From Prosopocoilus inquinatus (taxonomy: Eukaryota > Arthropoda > Insecta > Coleoptera > Lucanidae), in the NCBI GenBank assembly GCA_036172665.1, contig CM069870.1:42180001-42244000 (forward strand): DNA of 64,000 bases. The letters run 5' to 3'. Both the position numbers and the translations under genes were made by a program. Position 1 is the stretch's first letter. Every line of letters begins with the position of its first letter. Positions 1 to 10,842 of the stretch are shown one piece after another. The notes under the pieces were generated by a model. It ran no database searches. It was not told the DNA's origin and saw only the letters and a program-made list of their open reading frames with translations.

Positions 1-70
1 TGTATTTACGTACTTATATATGTTTAAGTTTGCTCTATAATGGGATTTTTATCTGTTGGGCAAATAAACT

Positions 71-430
71 ATTATTATTATTATTGAAAAAAAATTGTGC
101 AAATCGTTTTTGATTGCAGTGAAAACCTCGAGCAGCCTCTATACAGCTGTTTCAGCCCTGCTTGGGGCTTCTTCAGCAGAGACGTAACTCGACATTTCCA
201 CTGCAAACAAAAACGACTTGTCCAATTTATTCGCAATTGCGATGTAAGAGTGATGAACAGATAAAATAGCGACATCTTTGACAGCAAGCATGGCCACCTT
301 GGATGGGGGACTTATTAGGAGCAAATCCCGCTTCAATTTATCTCTCCTACTGCAATGTCAGGTCAAAAAGCGAACGTATGATGTCGCTATTTTATCTGTT
401 CATTATTATTATTATTATTATTATTAAAGT
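71..430 (-). repeat. Family-A hammerhead repeat unit, copy 1
   Basis: A roughly 310-bp unit that recurs at least eight times in this window. In this orientation it runs from an A/T stretch and a 'gcaaatcgtttttgattgcagtg'-like end, through a hammerhead motif, to a conserved tail with 'gtcaggtcaaaaagcg'. This copy is flanked on both sides by (ATT)n microsatellite (about 71-86 and 401-425). No reading frame is conserved between copies, so it appears non-coding. Metazoan retrozymes (small non-autonomous retroelements with type I hammerheads) are the best match by structure; a Penelope-like element terminus is the alternative. Confidence 0.75.
127..193 (-). ncRNA. Type I hammerhead ribozyme (family A, copy 1)
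   Basis: On the minus strand the order is outer stem I (TCGAG/CTCGA), inner stem I (TCTCTG with TAGAGG, including wobbles), core CTGAAGA, stem II AGCCC/GGGCT closed by a short loop, core GAAA, and the palindrome ACAGCTGT as a short stem III, followed by A at the cleavage position. All conserved core residues (CUGANGA, GAA, UH) are present. Stem III is a self-complementary octamer with no loop, as in dimer-forming hammerheads. Activity is inferred, not shown. Confidence 0.75.
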
Positions 431-2420
431 ATTTAACTTATGTTTGTGCTGTAGTACGTACTGTTTAGTTTGACCAGGAAACATAGATATTAAGAAAAAC
501 ATTTATATTCTCTGAGTAATTATAGATAAATGGTTGTAGGGATCGTATTTCTAAACACAAAACACAAAAATTTAAATATGTCAGAAACTATTGCATTTTG
601 AATGGTCAAATCAATTGCAAATGAGCTCTAGTAACACGCCTTTAAAGGAATATATCTACTTACATAGTTAATGCCGAAAGGTACAATCATGTGGCAACTG
701 CCAAAGCAAAATTGGACAAAACTAGTTGAAATTAAATTAATATAGTTATTTAAAATTTAACATATTTAATCTGCTAATCATGTGATCTCAAACACCAATC
801 AGAATGTTTGATGTCATGCCTCAGTAAACAAACAGCCAGTACGGAGCCGGTTTGTTGTTCGCGTTCTATTTTGTTTAGTACCTAGAAAATTTGAAATTGT
901 TTCTTCTGTACTTTGACGAGCTTCATATGTGACACAGATAGGCAGAACATTTCTACTAGTAACAATGGAAGCCGAATATATACAGATTTTTCTAAATAAA
1001 ATCAACAATATTATAGACAAAATATTCCATTGGAAGACGGAATAATGCTGTTTTATGAATTTACAGATTTGACATCTTACTGTGTGTAGGTTTGTTGTGT
1101 AACACCTTCTGAACCCTATATCATTATAAAGCTTAATCAAAGACCTATGGAAATTGTTTTCTGTTTCATAGAGGTTATGTAACGTTACTGTAAAATTTAA
1201 ATGACGAATTTTAATAAACATCTAATCTGTAAACATCAAATAATAGCATTTTCTTACATTGAAATGTCAATATCTCAAAACCTATTAGGTTTAGGTACAT
1301 AACATCTTTATAATAAATTTATCTACTCTTAAAGACAAATCGAAATAAACCATAATATACAGTACAGTCCATTTAAAAAACACAACTTTGGTCTGGTACA
1401 CGGCCACACGGAACATCCTGTGTAATTGTAATTAATTTTAAATCATGCATCTATGCCACAGGTAAGTAATAGCGTAAACAGATTTTCAAAATACGAATAC
1501 GCACTATTGGCCCACCCTGTACATTCCCATTTCAGTCAAATACCTTATTGCATATACAGGAAATTTTAACACGGTTCAATATGAGACACGCAAATTCAGC
1601 TGATCCCAGTGGAGCAGGATTAGAAAAGACCCTAAATGAGAAAGTTCCATATCGTGAGGCTGTTGGGTAGGGTCAAGTGGTGTAAAAATGAGACACTTTT
1701 AAGAACTTTCAATTTTTTTTAATGTGTTAGAGTGCTTCAACGGAATTGATGAAATTTTTGTGAGAGGTAAATAATGATGAAAAAACTGTTGACAACTTAA
1801 AAACACACAAAAAATACCTTTAAAAAGGTGAAAATAAATCAAAAGATTCATCTCAGACAGTGGTCCATCTCTCCCTGAATTACCCTACGATTACCTACGA
1901 TTTACAACAATTTTAGAAAAAGAAATTTTTAATGTTTATTTATTGTCACGCTTTTGTGGGCAAAAGATAAAGATCTGTATTAACAATTACGTAAAAATTG
2001 AATAAAATTGATTAATTCAGTAAACAACCCGATGAATATTCATAATTTTCTTCCGTTATGGAATTGTATAAGCGAAGATTTTAATCCAGTGCCCTTCAAT
2101 TCCATGACACTTTATTGTTTTACAGTGTTTTATAATGCACTTTCAGAAATTGATACATGACCCGTCAGAAGTTTTCAAACAAAAAGTCTCCGGGCTATTA
2201 GGAGGATTAAATTTCTTTCATTTTTCACAAAAAAATTCATGTTTGCAGAAATCATTTTCTTGAATGATGAAGAACTTACAGTTTCAATATGTGGAACTTG
2301 TTTAATTACAGGCTGTATACATATAATGTCAATGTCCTTATATTTTTTTGCAATATCCTTATAATTTTTTGCTATATTTAAAAACACGAAGTTATTTGCA
2401 TTTGAAATTTTGATGAATTT
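431..2420. other. No recognisable gene
   Basis: AT-rich DNA with only short chance open frames; the longest (814-1221, minus, 135 codons) shows no domain I recognise and no support as a gene. I see no tandem repeat or inverted-repeat element here. Confidence 0.5.
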
Positions 2421-2578
2421 TTAGATTTCGACTGTACCACGAAAACAATAGCGTAGTAGAAGTTGGAAATTTTTGTTGTAACCACTGAAATTAGCACAAA
2501 AAGTTGACCCAATATTGCGTGCTGTAGCGTTATTTACCAAACTTTTGACTGAATACTCTAATTTAAAATTCCAATTTA

Positions 2579-3022
2579 TTGGTTTTATTTGACAGGTTCT
2601 TTGTAAAGGAGCAAATCCAAGTCGAGAATCAAGAGGAACAAAAAATCGAATCTCTTGAACAAGAGAAAATAAAGGATTCAGGAAAACAAAAGAAAATACC
2701 AATCCCTCCAGAATTACCGGAAATCAGCAAACCGGATACAGGAAAGCAGAATCGCAAAAATTTTTGTGATTCCATAAAATTCCAGCAAGAACAAATTCTA
2801 CCTGCACCGGTTCCCGTTCAACAAAATAAAATGTTTAATCAAACAGGGGCTGTACCTAAACGAAGTAGATTGATAAATCGAGACGAAGAATTGAGTATAG
2901 ATACAGAAAGCTACGGAAGAAAATCGGACTACATCCGGAATAGTAGATACCTAGAAGACACAACGGCGAATAAAACTATCAGTATGTTTTTCCAGACTAG
3001 AAAAGCAATAACGCCGCAATAA
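2579..3022 (+). CDS. Gag-like C-terminal fragment (broken)
   Basis: An open stretch of 147 codons rich in Glu, Lys and Gln near its start, ending just upstream of the protease frame. It opens at a TTG rather than an ATG, so it is the remainder of a longer frame, not a gene with its own start. I see no CCHC zinc knuckle and no capsid motif. Assignment as gag rests on position directly before the protease. It could equally be a spacer between gag and protease. Confidence 0.45.
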   Translation: MVLFDRFFVKEQIQVENQEEQKIESLEQEKIKDSGKQKKIPIPPELPEISKPDTGKQNRKNFCDSIKFQQEQILPAPVPVQQNKMFNQTGAVPKRSRLINRDEELSIDTESYGRKSDYIRNSRYLEDTTANKTISMFFQTRKAITPQ

Positions 3023-3084
3023 AGTAGCAACTCCTAAACCGACGAGTAACGAAAGTTTAAGCTTCAATTGTAGTTCAATACCAA

Positions 3085-3530
3085 TTTGCATGAAGAATAC
3101 AAATACCCTGACAACAGCTCATCTGGATGGTGAATTGATAGAAGTAATTCTGGATACGGGAGCCGCATAATATAATTACCAAGCGCTTTGCAAAAAATAT
3201 GGAGCGATTAGAGGATCCTCCAATTTGAAGCACAATTAATGAAAAAAAAGTTATTCCGTTAGGTATAATAAATACAAAAATAAATTTACATAATACAATT
3301 TTTCATATTAGAGCGTTAGTTGTAGATAATTTAACAGCGCCATTAATCCTCGGATGCCCTTTTCTTAGAGATCAAAGGGCTGAAATTAATTTTGCTAATC
3401 GATCAATGACTTTAAAAAATATTACTGCAGAAATCGATAATAAGAAGCAAATAAGGAGTCTGGAAAATACAGAGAAAATGAAAGTGCAAAGAAAACAAAG
3501 ATTGCTAAAGATACCAAAATGGAAAAAAAC
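3085..3530 (+). pseudogene. Retroviral-type aspartic protease of gypsy element
   Basis: The active-site signature LDTGA lies at about 3,150-3,164 and is followed at once by a stop codon. About 60 codons further, in another frame, comes the second conserved strand as PLILGCPFL (about 3,340-3,365), matching the ILG flap/hydrophobic motif of retropepsins. The spacing fits a protease of about 100 residues. At least one stop and one frameshift separate the two motifs. In this family the enzyme cuts the polyprotein; this copy cannot make an intact one. Confidence 0.75.
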
Positions 3531-3585
3531 ATGATTTAACATTTGAAAATTTTGAAAAACAAAAACTTAATGCGTTCACAAAGAA

Positions 3586-4019
3586 AATAAAAATATCGCC
3601 GAGAGATTTATTTGATATGAAAATACTTTAATCTACCTCATTGTGTAGCCAAAGATTTGATGATGTCGAAAGGTATTGCCAAAGAATTTAAACTAAAATT
3701 TAACAATGTGGATCAACTTAAACAACAAAATCCGCAGGTGGGAAGATTAGCCTTCCTTAAAAAAGGGGAAAGGCATATTATTAATTTAATTACAAAAAAA
3801 CGTTCGCAGGACAAACCAACACTACCAAAACGTATTTCAAGCCCTTATTACTTTAAAACAACATTTGTTAAAAAATAAACTGAAAAAAGTGGCGATGCCA
3901 AAGATAGCATGTGGTCTAGACGGACATAAATGGGAAGATGTAGAAAGGATGTTACAATACGTATTTGAAGGAACGGACATTGACATTGTAATTTGTACGG
4001 GAACACAAAGAAAAAAGTG
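3586..4019 (+). pseudogene. TARG1/OARD1-like macrodomain within gypsy pol
   Basis: Read across two frameshifts, the translation follows the TARG1 (OARD1) ADP-ribosyl-acceptor hydrolase family from end to end: RDLFDM near the start (family GDLF), LPHCVAKDLMMSKGIA (family HCIS..C.MGAGIA), then a segment with Q and VG, LITKKR with KPT, and near the end PKIACGLDGHKWEDV and a final beta-strand DIDIV. The Lys of LITKKR and the Asp of CGLD align with the catalytic pair Lys84/Asp125 of human TARG1, from knowledge of that family. About 140 codons, the full length of a macrodomain. It lies between protease and RT, in the element's own direction. Breaks near 3,622 and 3,835 and the stop at 4,017 are damage in this copy. 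The role in the element is unknown; removal of ADP-ribose from element or host proteins is a guess. Confidence 0.8.
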
Positions 4020-4041
4020 AAAGAAGTAGGCAAATACAAAA

Positions 4042-4692
4042 AACAAAAAAAAAGCAGAATTTTGGAACGAATTACCTAAACAGGAAATTATTGACGAAAT
4101 TGTAAAAAATAAAATAATAAAAGTAAATATCTTGGAAGATGTTACAATTGAGAAAAGTAATAGTAAATACTGTATTATAAAATTTTCAGAAAATATAAAT
4201 TATGAACAACCTATATTATTTTGTACCTTCATGCCCAGAGGTCATTTCCTCTTTAAAAATAAACTGGAATTAAGTGATAATTTTTCAAAATTGGGAGAGC
4301 TCAAATTATGTGTTTCTAATTATGGAACAACTGCAAAAACGCTTCGGAAGAATACAGCTTTAGGTTACATCGCATTAGATCACAAAAACAAAATGAAAGA
4401 AATGTTAATTACAGAGGATAACTCTTTTGATGTTAACGTAACAGACGAAAAGGAAGCGGACAAATCATTTAATATAAATAAAGGCCTTCCCAAAAAGGAC
4501 ATAAAAAATATTAAAAAGTTATTAGAGGAATATTCCAACATAATGGCTTGGAATTATAAATTGTTAGGAAAAACTAATCTGGCAGAGCACACCATCAATA
4601 TTGGACAGAATCCACCAGTTAGATCACGTGCTTATCGTGTATCAAAGAGCGAGATAAAATCAGACAGCAAGTGGAGGAAATGTTGGAATTAG
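4042..4692 (+). CDS. Pre-RT linker region of gypsy polyprotein
   Basis: The frame from about 4,042 (the first ATG-like start at 4,132 is not a real start) contains the beta-rich linker usual before gypsy RT, with a segment resembling 'V.N....TL.K.TALG' (NYGTTAKTLRKNTALGYI). It ends with the conserved RT entry, AEHTINIGQNPPVRSRAYRVS-like, cut short here to residues of that region at about 4,590-4,650. The frame is lost about 4,660, just before the RT core resumes in another frame. Not a separate gene. Confidence 0.7.
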   Translation, partial: NKKKAEFWNELPKQEIIDEIVKNKIIKVNILEDVTIEKSNSKYCIIKFSENINYEQPILFCTFMPRGHFLFKNKLELSDNFSKLGELKLCVSNYGTTAKTLRKNTALGYIALDHKNKMKEMLITEDNSFDVNVTDEKEADKSFNINKGLPKKDIKNIKKLLEEYSNIMAWNYKLLGKTNLAEHTINIGQNPPVRSRAYRVSKSEIKSDSKWRKCWN

Positions 4693-5200
4693 GAATTATA
4701 AGACCGTCGGACAGTGAATTTGCATCGCCAGTGGTCCTACTAAAAAAGCCAAACGGATCATTCAGATTTTGTATAGATTACCGGAAACTTAACACCATCA
4801 CTACGAAATCATCTTATCCATTACCCCTAATAGATGATATAGTAAATTTTTTGGGCGGAAATAAATATTTTTAACGTTGGATCTAAATAGTGGATACTGG
4901 CAATGTCCAGTAAAAGAAGAGGATAGGCATAAAACAGCATTTATAACTAATGATGGTTTATATGAATTTAATAGGTTAAGTTTTGGACTCTGTAATGCTC
5001 CAAGTACGTTTCAAAGGTTAACCGATACAATATTCAAGGACCTGAAATGGAAAGAAGTGGCGGTGTACCTAGATGATATTATAGTGGTCAGTCGCACTAT
5101 TGAAGAGCATTTAGGACGTCTTACAAAAGTTTTCTCGTGTATATAAAAGCCGGCCTCACCTTAAAACCATCTAAATGTCATTTTTTCATGGAAGAATTAA
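4650..5200 (+). pseudogene. Reverse transcriptase of gypsy element
   Basis: Clear RT motifs in order: GIIRPSDSEFASPVVLLKK, FRFCIDYRKLN, LDLNSGYWQ (catalytic Asp, about 4,877), FNRLSFGLCNAPSTFQR, and the polymerase box YLDD at 5,066-5,077. All three catalytic aspartates are present. Frame breaks fall at 4,870 (between GGNKYF and LDLNSGYWQ) and at 5,146, so no single protein is made. The family copies element RNA into DNA in cytoplasmic particles. Confidence 0.92.
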
Positions 5201-5880
5201 GGATTTTAGGATTTCAAATCCCCAAAAAAGGCATTTTACCTGATGATTCAAAAGTCGAAGCTATAAGAAACTTTCCGGTACCAAAGAAGGTAAAGGACGT
5301 ACAAAGCTTTCTGGGACTTTGTAATTTTTTTAGAAGATTCGTGGATAATTTTTCGAAGCTTGCCAACCCTTTATACAGTATAATAGGTGCTAATTCTAAA
5401 TTTGAATGGAAAGAACAACAAGCAGAGGCTTTCGAAAATCTGAAGGAAAAATTGACGAGTACCCCTGTACTAAGACACTATAATCCGAAAGCGGAAACTG
5501 AATTACAGATTGACGCAAGCCAATCTGGTCTTGGAGCAATTCTGGTACAACGAGATGAATCCACAAAAAAAGTTTCATCCTATATCATTTATTTCGCGTA
5601 CCCTCACAAAATACGAGAAAAATTATCCTATTACGGAATTAGAATGTTTGGCAGCAGTATGAGCTGTCGAATATTTTAGAACGTATCTGTGGGGACTGGA
5701 AAACTTCAATATAATTTCGGACCATCGTGCTTTATGCTGGTTACACACTTCAAAAACACCGGGAGGCCGACTTCTGAGATGGTCATTAAAACTTACGGAG
5801 TACTCATATAAAGTATTTCATAAGAAGGGAACGTTCAATAAAGATGCGGATGCATTGTCAAGATATCCCTGCGTTTTGGG
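5137..5880 (+). pseudogene. RT connection and RNase H of gypsy element
   Basis: Begins with the RT thumb/connection (LKPSKCHFF, LGFQ, VQSFLGLCNFFRRFV) and continues into RNase H with IDASQSGLGAIL (first Asp), ELECLAAV (Glu) and ISDHRALCWL (second Asp). A frameshift lies near 5,590, and a TGA at about 5,669 stands where the family has Trp. The end, DADALSRYPC, is the usual gypsy RNase H terminus. The catalytic residues I can see are kept; the frame is not. Confidence 0.88.
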
Positions 5881-7013
5881 CACAGATAAAGATGAGAAAA
5901 TAGCACTAGACGTACATACTTTTATCGCCAACTCAGAAGACTTAGAGCGTTGGCAGACGGAAGATCCGCGATTACAAGAAATACGGGCAGCAGTAGAAAA
6001 CAGTGATTACGGAGGACCTGCGCTACAGAGAATGTCGAAAAATTTCGAAGTAGTAAAAAATGTTTTATATAAGAAAGATCCAGCATCTATTACTGATAAT
6101 AAACTACTGGTAATACCTAGAACGCTGTAAGAAGAAATCCTGAACAACAACCACAGAGATCCCATAAGCGGTCATTTGGGATTAACGAGGACGTTAGACA
6201 AAATAAAAAAGAGATATTTTTGGGAAGGTATGAAGCAGGATATTACAAAATTCATAAGAGGTTGTCCAGAATGTCAGATCCGTAAAGGACCAACGAACCA
6301 AAAACCCGCAGGATTATTACAACCTATACATGTGAAAAAACCATTCTCAATGGTAGGAATTGACTTAGTAGGCCTATTTCCAAGAAGTTCGGCAGGATCT
6401 AAATGTAAAGTGATAGCCACAGACTACGCTACAAGATGGTCGGAGGCAAAAGCTTTGCCGAGTGGAAAGGCTGAACCTGTTGCAAAATTTATTGTAGACC
6501 AGATAATTTGCCGTCATGGATGTCCGGAAAAAATTTTAAGCAACCGAGGAGCGGTTTTTATGTCAAAATTAGTTTCGGAAATTTTGAGGTTGTTAGGCAC
6601 AGATAGATAATACATTCACAACAGCTTACAAACCGTCAACTAATGGGTTGACGGAAAGATTAAATAAGACAATAGTTGACATGTTAAGTAAGTATACATC
6701 TACCTCACAGAAAGATTGGGATGTTTACCTTTCGCACTGCATATTTGCTTACAGCACAACGAGGCAAGAAGCAATTAAATGTAGCCCATTTTCATTGATA
6801 TACGGTCGGGAACCCATACTTCCGACGGATGCTGAGTTATGTCAACCAATGCTCACAAATTTCAGTCTCAGAAGTCAGCAAGTAATACAAGAACTACGAC
6901 AAAATGCTAAAAAGAACATCAAGACAAAGCAAGAAAAAGATAAGAAAACGTTCAACAAAAAACATCGACATGTAAGCTTCGCGGTAGGAGACAGGGTAAA
7001 GTGTTTTCTTTGA
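5855..7013 (+). pseudogene. Integrase of gypsy element
   Basis: The zinc-binding HHCC domain is visible (GHLGLTRTLDKIKKRYFW, CPECQIRKG). The catalytic core follows, with GIDLVG (first Asp), then SNRGAVF where the family has SDRG, so the second catalytic Asp is Asn here, and NGLTERLN (Glu) in a new frame. A TAA at about 6,128 and a frameshift at about 6,600 break it. The C-terminal region stops after FAVGDRVK (7,000), short of the full GPY/F module. Retrotransposon integrases insert the cDNA; this one is dead. Confidence 0.9.
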
Positions 7014-7015
7014 TA

Positions 7016-7562
7016 ATGTTTTAAATTCATTTTTTGTAATTTTAAGCTAAAAAGGACCACTTTTGATATATGTGTTTATTTTTGCAACGTAATACTGTGG
7101 AACCAGAAGTTAATTGTTTAGGGTCTGTATTTCACTGACAGATTAACTTTAAACTTTAGTTTATTCTCATATCAATTCTTTTAATAATTGTAGACAATGC
7201 GCGGCTAAGCTGATGACGTGATGACTACGCTGTAGCTCTGATTTGAACTAAATTTAAATTGCATTAGATTGATTATAATCAATTCATTAATTATTACTGA
7301 TCACTAGAATAATATATTGTATTATATTGTAAAATTTTGAAATACCTTTTCAATATTTAACCTTATTAACATTAAGTTTTGAAACATACTGGGTCCTCCG
7401 CTTCCCTGTTTATACCATGGGCTACGGGATGAGTTATTATGTGGCAAACTGGCTTGAATTTGTCAATGATAATGCAATGTTAGGTCAAAAAGTGATCGTA
7501 GGATGTCGCTGTTTAAACTATTTACAACGTTATCGTTTCATTTGTCTTCATTGAATTTCTAC
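7016..7562. other. No gene; small family-A fragment
   Basis: The stretch after the integrase could contain a decayed 3' LTR, but I cannot pair it with a 5' copy. At about 7,470-7,512 a short piece of family A is present (gttaggtcaaaaagtgatcg and the following 'aggatgtcgctgttt'). Confidence 0.4.
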
Positions 7563-7880
7563 GGTGTGTCCCAAGGCCGTATATTCGTCCTTCTAGAATT
7601 TTAAAATTTGAAAACGATGAATTAAACAAAAATTTAATTTGAAATTTCAGACATATACCTACTGGACTTTTGGTTTCGCCGGAAGTAATATCAACTTTGT
7701 TATTTTAAATGGAACATCCTACATGTTTTTACATATTAATTAAATAAATAAATTTTTGTTTTCTAGTATTGAAAGCCACGAGTCATGTATTTTGGTTTTT
7801 ATTAGGAATGTTTTTCTCAGTATGTTGATACCAAATACTTCATACTTTCTTTGAAAATCATTGAAAACATCACGACTGTA
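7563..7880 (+). repeat. Partial copy of foldback family D
   Basis: Shares 'ggtttcgccggaagt' and 'ttattttaaatggaac' plus the later 'gttgataccaaatac' segment with the left arm of the complete family-D element at 34,719-35,790, in the same orientation. The terminal CCGGGTGTCCC is degraded here to 'tgtgtccc'. Only one arm is present. Confidence 0.7.
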
Positions 7881-8274
7881 GATCCTAAATAAATAGAGCT
7901 CTGCCTTAAATGATTTTAATTATTATCAAAGTACATACATTATTTTTAAAAGGGTACATAATCTAACATTACAAACTTTTCATTTTTCTTTTAATTAGAG
8001 ATCGAATAAATTTTTCTTTCTACACAAATATCAAATAATAATAATAATAATAATATATATCTTTTTACGTAAGCTGTAAGGGCAATTTAAACATTTAAAA
8101 GTTGTTTTAAACAGCTGTTTTGTTTTGTTTAAAACATGTTTAATTTAGGGTCGATTTTAAACATGTTTTAAACAAAAAAAAACTGTTTAAAACAAAAAAA
8201 ACAGAAGTTTTGTTCTTTAAAAAAAACAGTTTTTTTCCAGCCCTGCTTTAAGAGTAAATTAATTTATGTACAAA
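7881..8274. other. No gene; simple repeats
   Basis: AT-rich sequence with an (ATA)n run near 8,035-8,053 and a run of related 'gttttaaacatgtttta'-type short palindromes at 8,100-8,230. Nothing coding seen. Confidence 0.4.
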
Positions 8275-10042
8275 GGGGGTCATTCACGAAACACGATAAG
8301 CGTCTGCAACCGTTTGCAATTTGCAGATGCAGGTAACTTGATTCATTAAACTCTTAGCCATATGAGAACATTATTAGTGTAACCATGGGAACAAGTAAAC
8401 ACCGATAAGGTAATTCTTCAATAAGATTTACAAAGTGTCGTTATCGATTTTTAAATTGCACCTGATCTTGACGTCCTGCAATGACATTTGTATGCTGTAG
8501 TAATAGGCCACATTCTATTTAATTTTATTTAAAAAGTATTTTTATATAATAATTAATACTAGTAAATCTGGTAAGTATTAATTTGCGTGAAAATTTTTAT
8601 ACATGCAAAAATATTTTTTAAAGAAAACTAAACAGAATTACGATTTTATTACCGATGAGAAGTTAGCAATAAAATTCCAGCAATAAAATTATGAAATTTC
8701 AAAACGCTGCCACCGCTAAAATAACGATCACAGATCAATAATATTTAATCAATTACAAAGAGTATAATGTGTAGATTTCCCTCATATGAAGAAACTGAAA
8801 AAATATTTGATATTAAGTTAACTATGACTATTTAAACCAGCATAAGTCATTATTCATATATTGCACCAAAACAATTGCTTTCACTGAAAATTTTCACACA
8901 GTTATAAAGTAAACATACATATCTATTTAATAATGCCTTTAGAAAGTTTTAGCCGGTTGATTTAAAGTAATTAGAAAATTATTTAAATATGGCATTCCCA
9001 GCAATCAAATAATACTTATTTTAACAGATAAAATAGCGACATCTTACTATCGCTTTTTGACCTGACATTGCAGTAGGGTAGACAAATTTTTCTAAAAACT
9101 TATTTTAACGTCCATATCTTTTCATGCTGTATTCGCATAAACATTCTGTTTGCAGAATATTAAAGCACAGATCGAAATCTATCGTTTAAATCACCCTCTG
9201 GGTTTTAGCCGGTTGATTTGAAGTAATTAGAAATTAATTAAAAGTGACGCTCGGGCCAATGAAACAGTACCAATTTCAAATGTTCATAACTTTCCTCACA
9301 GCACTTGATAAAAATTCTGTTTGCAGAATATGAAAGCACGGATTGAAATCTATCGCTTGAATCACCCTCTGAGTTTTAGCCGGTTGATTTGAAGTAATTA
9401 GAAATTAATTAAAAGTGACGCTCGGGCCAATGAAACAGTACTAATTTCAAATGTTCATAACTTTCCATCCCGCATCCTGCATATTTAATTAATTTTCTAA
9501 TTGCTTTAAATCAACCGGCTAAAACTTTCTAAAGGCATTATTAAATAGATATGTATGTTTACTTTATGACTACGTGAAAATTTTCAGTGAAAACAATTGT
9601 TTTGGTGCAATATATGAATAATGACTTATGCTGGTTAAAATACTCATAGTTAACTTAATATCAAATTTTTTTTCAGTTTCTTCATATGAGGGGAATCTAC
9701 ACATTATACTCTTTGTAATAGATTAAATATTATTGATCTGCTGTGGCAGCGTTTTGAAATTTCATAATTTTATTGCTGGAATTATTGCTAACTCATTGGT
9801 GATTTTATTGTAAAAGGTTTGATTGAAAACGATGTGACAAGAAGAACAAGACTTTTGAAAACTATTAATGTCGATAATCTATTATAATTAGCTCTTCCCC
9901 TTCAGTCTGATTTGCAAAAACCGCCCAAAAACTGTTTTGACCGTATACGTGTAGTTACCATGACAACGTCACTGCATTGAAAACGATTTGCAATTTGCAG
10001 CGTGGGTAACGACTTGCAAGTCCTGTTTCGTGAATGACCCCC
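8275..10042. mobile_element. Foldback transposon with GGGGGTCATTCACGAAAC ends
   Basis: Starts GGGGGTCATTCACGAAAC and ends in its reverse complement GTTTCGTGAATGACCCCC. The inverted arms reach inwards to about 9,013 and back from about 9,475. For example 'tcatatgaagaaactgaaaa' at 8,783 returns reversed near 9,670. The loop holds a two-copy tandem repeat and a small family-A piece (about 9,026-9,095). No transposase is encoded, so it is non-autonomous. The superfamily is not assigned; the target duplication is unclear. Confidence 0.85.
9134..9472 (+). repeat. Two-copy tandem repeat, period about 169 bp
   Basis: 'attctgtttgcagaatat' occurs at 9,145 and again at 9,314, and both copies continue with 'gttttagccggttgatttg' and 'gtgacgctcgggccaatg'. 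They differ by a handful of substitutions. The array is the loop of the foldback element, and the 'gttttagccggttgattt' part is also present in both arms. Confidence 0.85.
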
Positions 10043-10660
10043 AAAAAAATAAATAAACCGTTATTTTAGAAACTGTCATTCAGCATCATAAATATTTATT
10101 TTATAAACATATTTAATTTTGTTAATTACACCGCCCACTATAATATAATATACTAAATACTTCATATTCACTAACAATTACAGCTATTAACTTTATTATA
10201 AAAGACACAGTGAACATTTAAATTCAATTAAACCTAAATTCTTAGGTTTTTTTACGTTTTACATGACAATGCAATTTCACAAACAGAAATTACGTAATTT
10301 CCAATATTGCGCTACCATTGGAATAGAATTAAGAGAGATTATTACGCTAAGGGAACTACACGATTAACCCCCAACATTTAGTTACGAAAAACGATCCTTG
10401 GCTGACGATCGAACAAGTGTAACTGACATTAAGTACTTAAGAAAAGAGAACGTTGGCGCTATCACAAATTGGAAGGATTCAGTGGATTAAATCCCACTAT
10501 ACAGAAACGAAAACACAGGCCTCGTGTTTTCTTTTTGTGCATACCTTCAGAAAGGACCTTGTTACAGTGCAGGTATGCTTTTATCTGTGACGATTTATTC
10601 ATAATATCTACATTTTATTTTATTTTCAGGATTTTTAGATATCAAAAAACAAGGAATTTA
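10043..10660. other. No recognisable gene
   Basis: AT-rich DNA. A 64-codon frame (10,469-10,663) has no recognisable domain and I do not support it as a gene. Confidence 0.4.
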
Positions 10661-10842
10661 TAAACAGATAAAACAGCGACATCCTACGATCGCTTTTCGA
10701 CCTGACATTGCAGTAGGATAGACAAACTGAAGCGGATTTGCTCCTAATAAGTCCCCCATGCAAGGCGGCCATGCTTGCTGTCAAAGCATAATGAAAGTTT
10801 TAAAAAAATTTGTTGCAAATCGTTTTTGATTGGAGTGAAAAC

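Larger units (their letters stand above)
2579..7015 (+). mobile_element. Degenerate Ty3/gypsy retrotransposon with macrodomain
   Basis: Pieces of a gypsy polyprotein appear in the order gag-like tail, aspartic protease, macrodomain, pre-RT linker, reverse transcriptase, RNase H, integrase. The RT-RNase H-integrase order is diagnostic of Ty3/gypsy. Several frameshifts and in-frame stops break the frame (about 3,165; 3,622; 3,835; 4,018; 4,660; 4,870; 5,146; 5,590; 5,670; 6,128; 6,600). The body ends within the integrase C-terminal region. I could not find a matching pair of LTRs, so both ends are probably lost. No env-like frame follows. It is an old, immobile copy. Confidence 0.9.

Noticed and set aside
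814..1221. 135-codon minus-strand frame as a gene
   Set aside because: No domain, no start context, no repeat support; composition is like the surrounding AT-rich DNA.
2421..2702. 93-codon minus-strand frame at the gypsy 5' side
   Set aside because: Overlaps the gag-like frame on the other strand and shows no domain.
7016..7440. 3' LTR of the macrodomain gypsy element
   Set aside because: No matching 5' copy before 2,579 and no clear polypurine tract or TG..CA boundaries.
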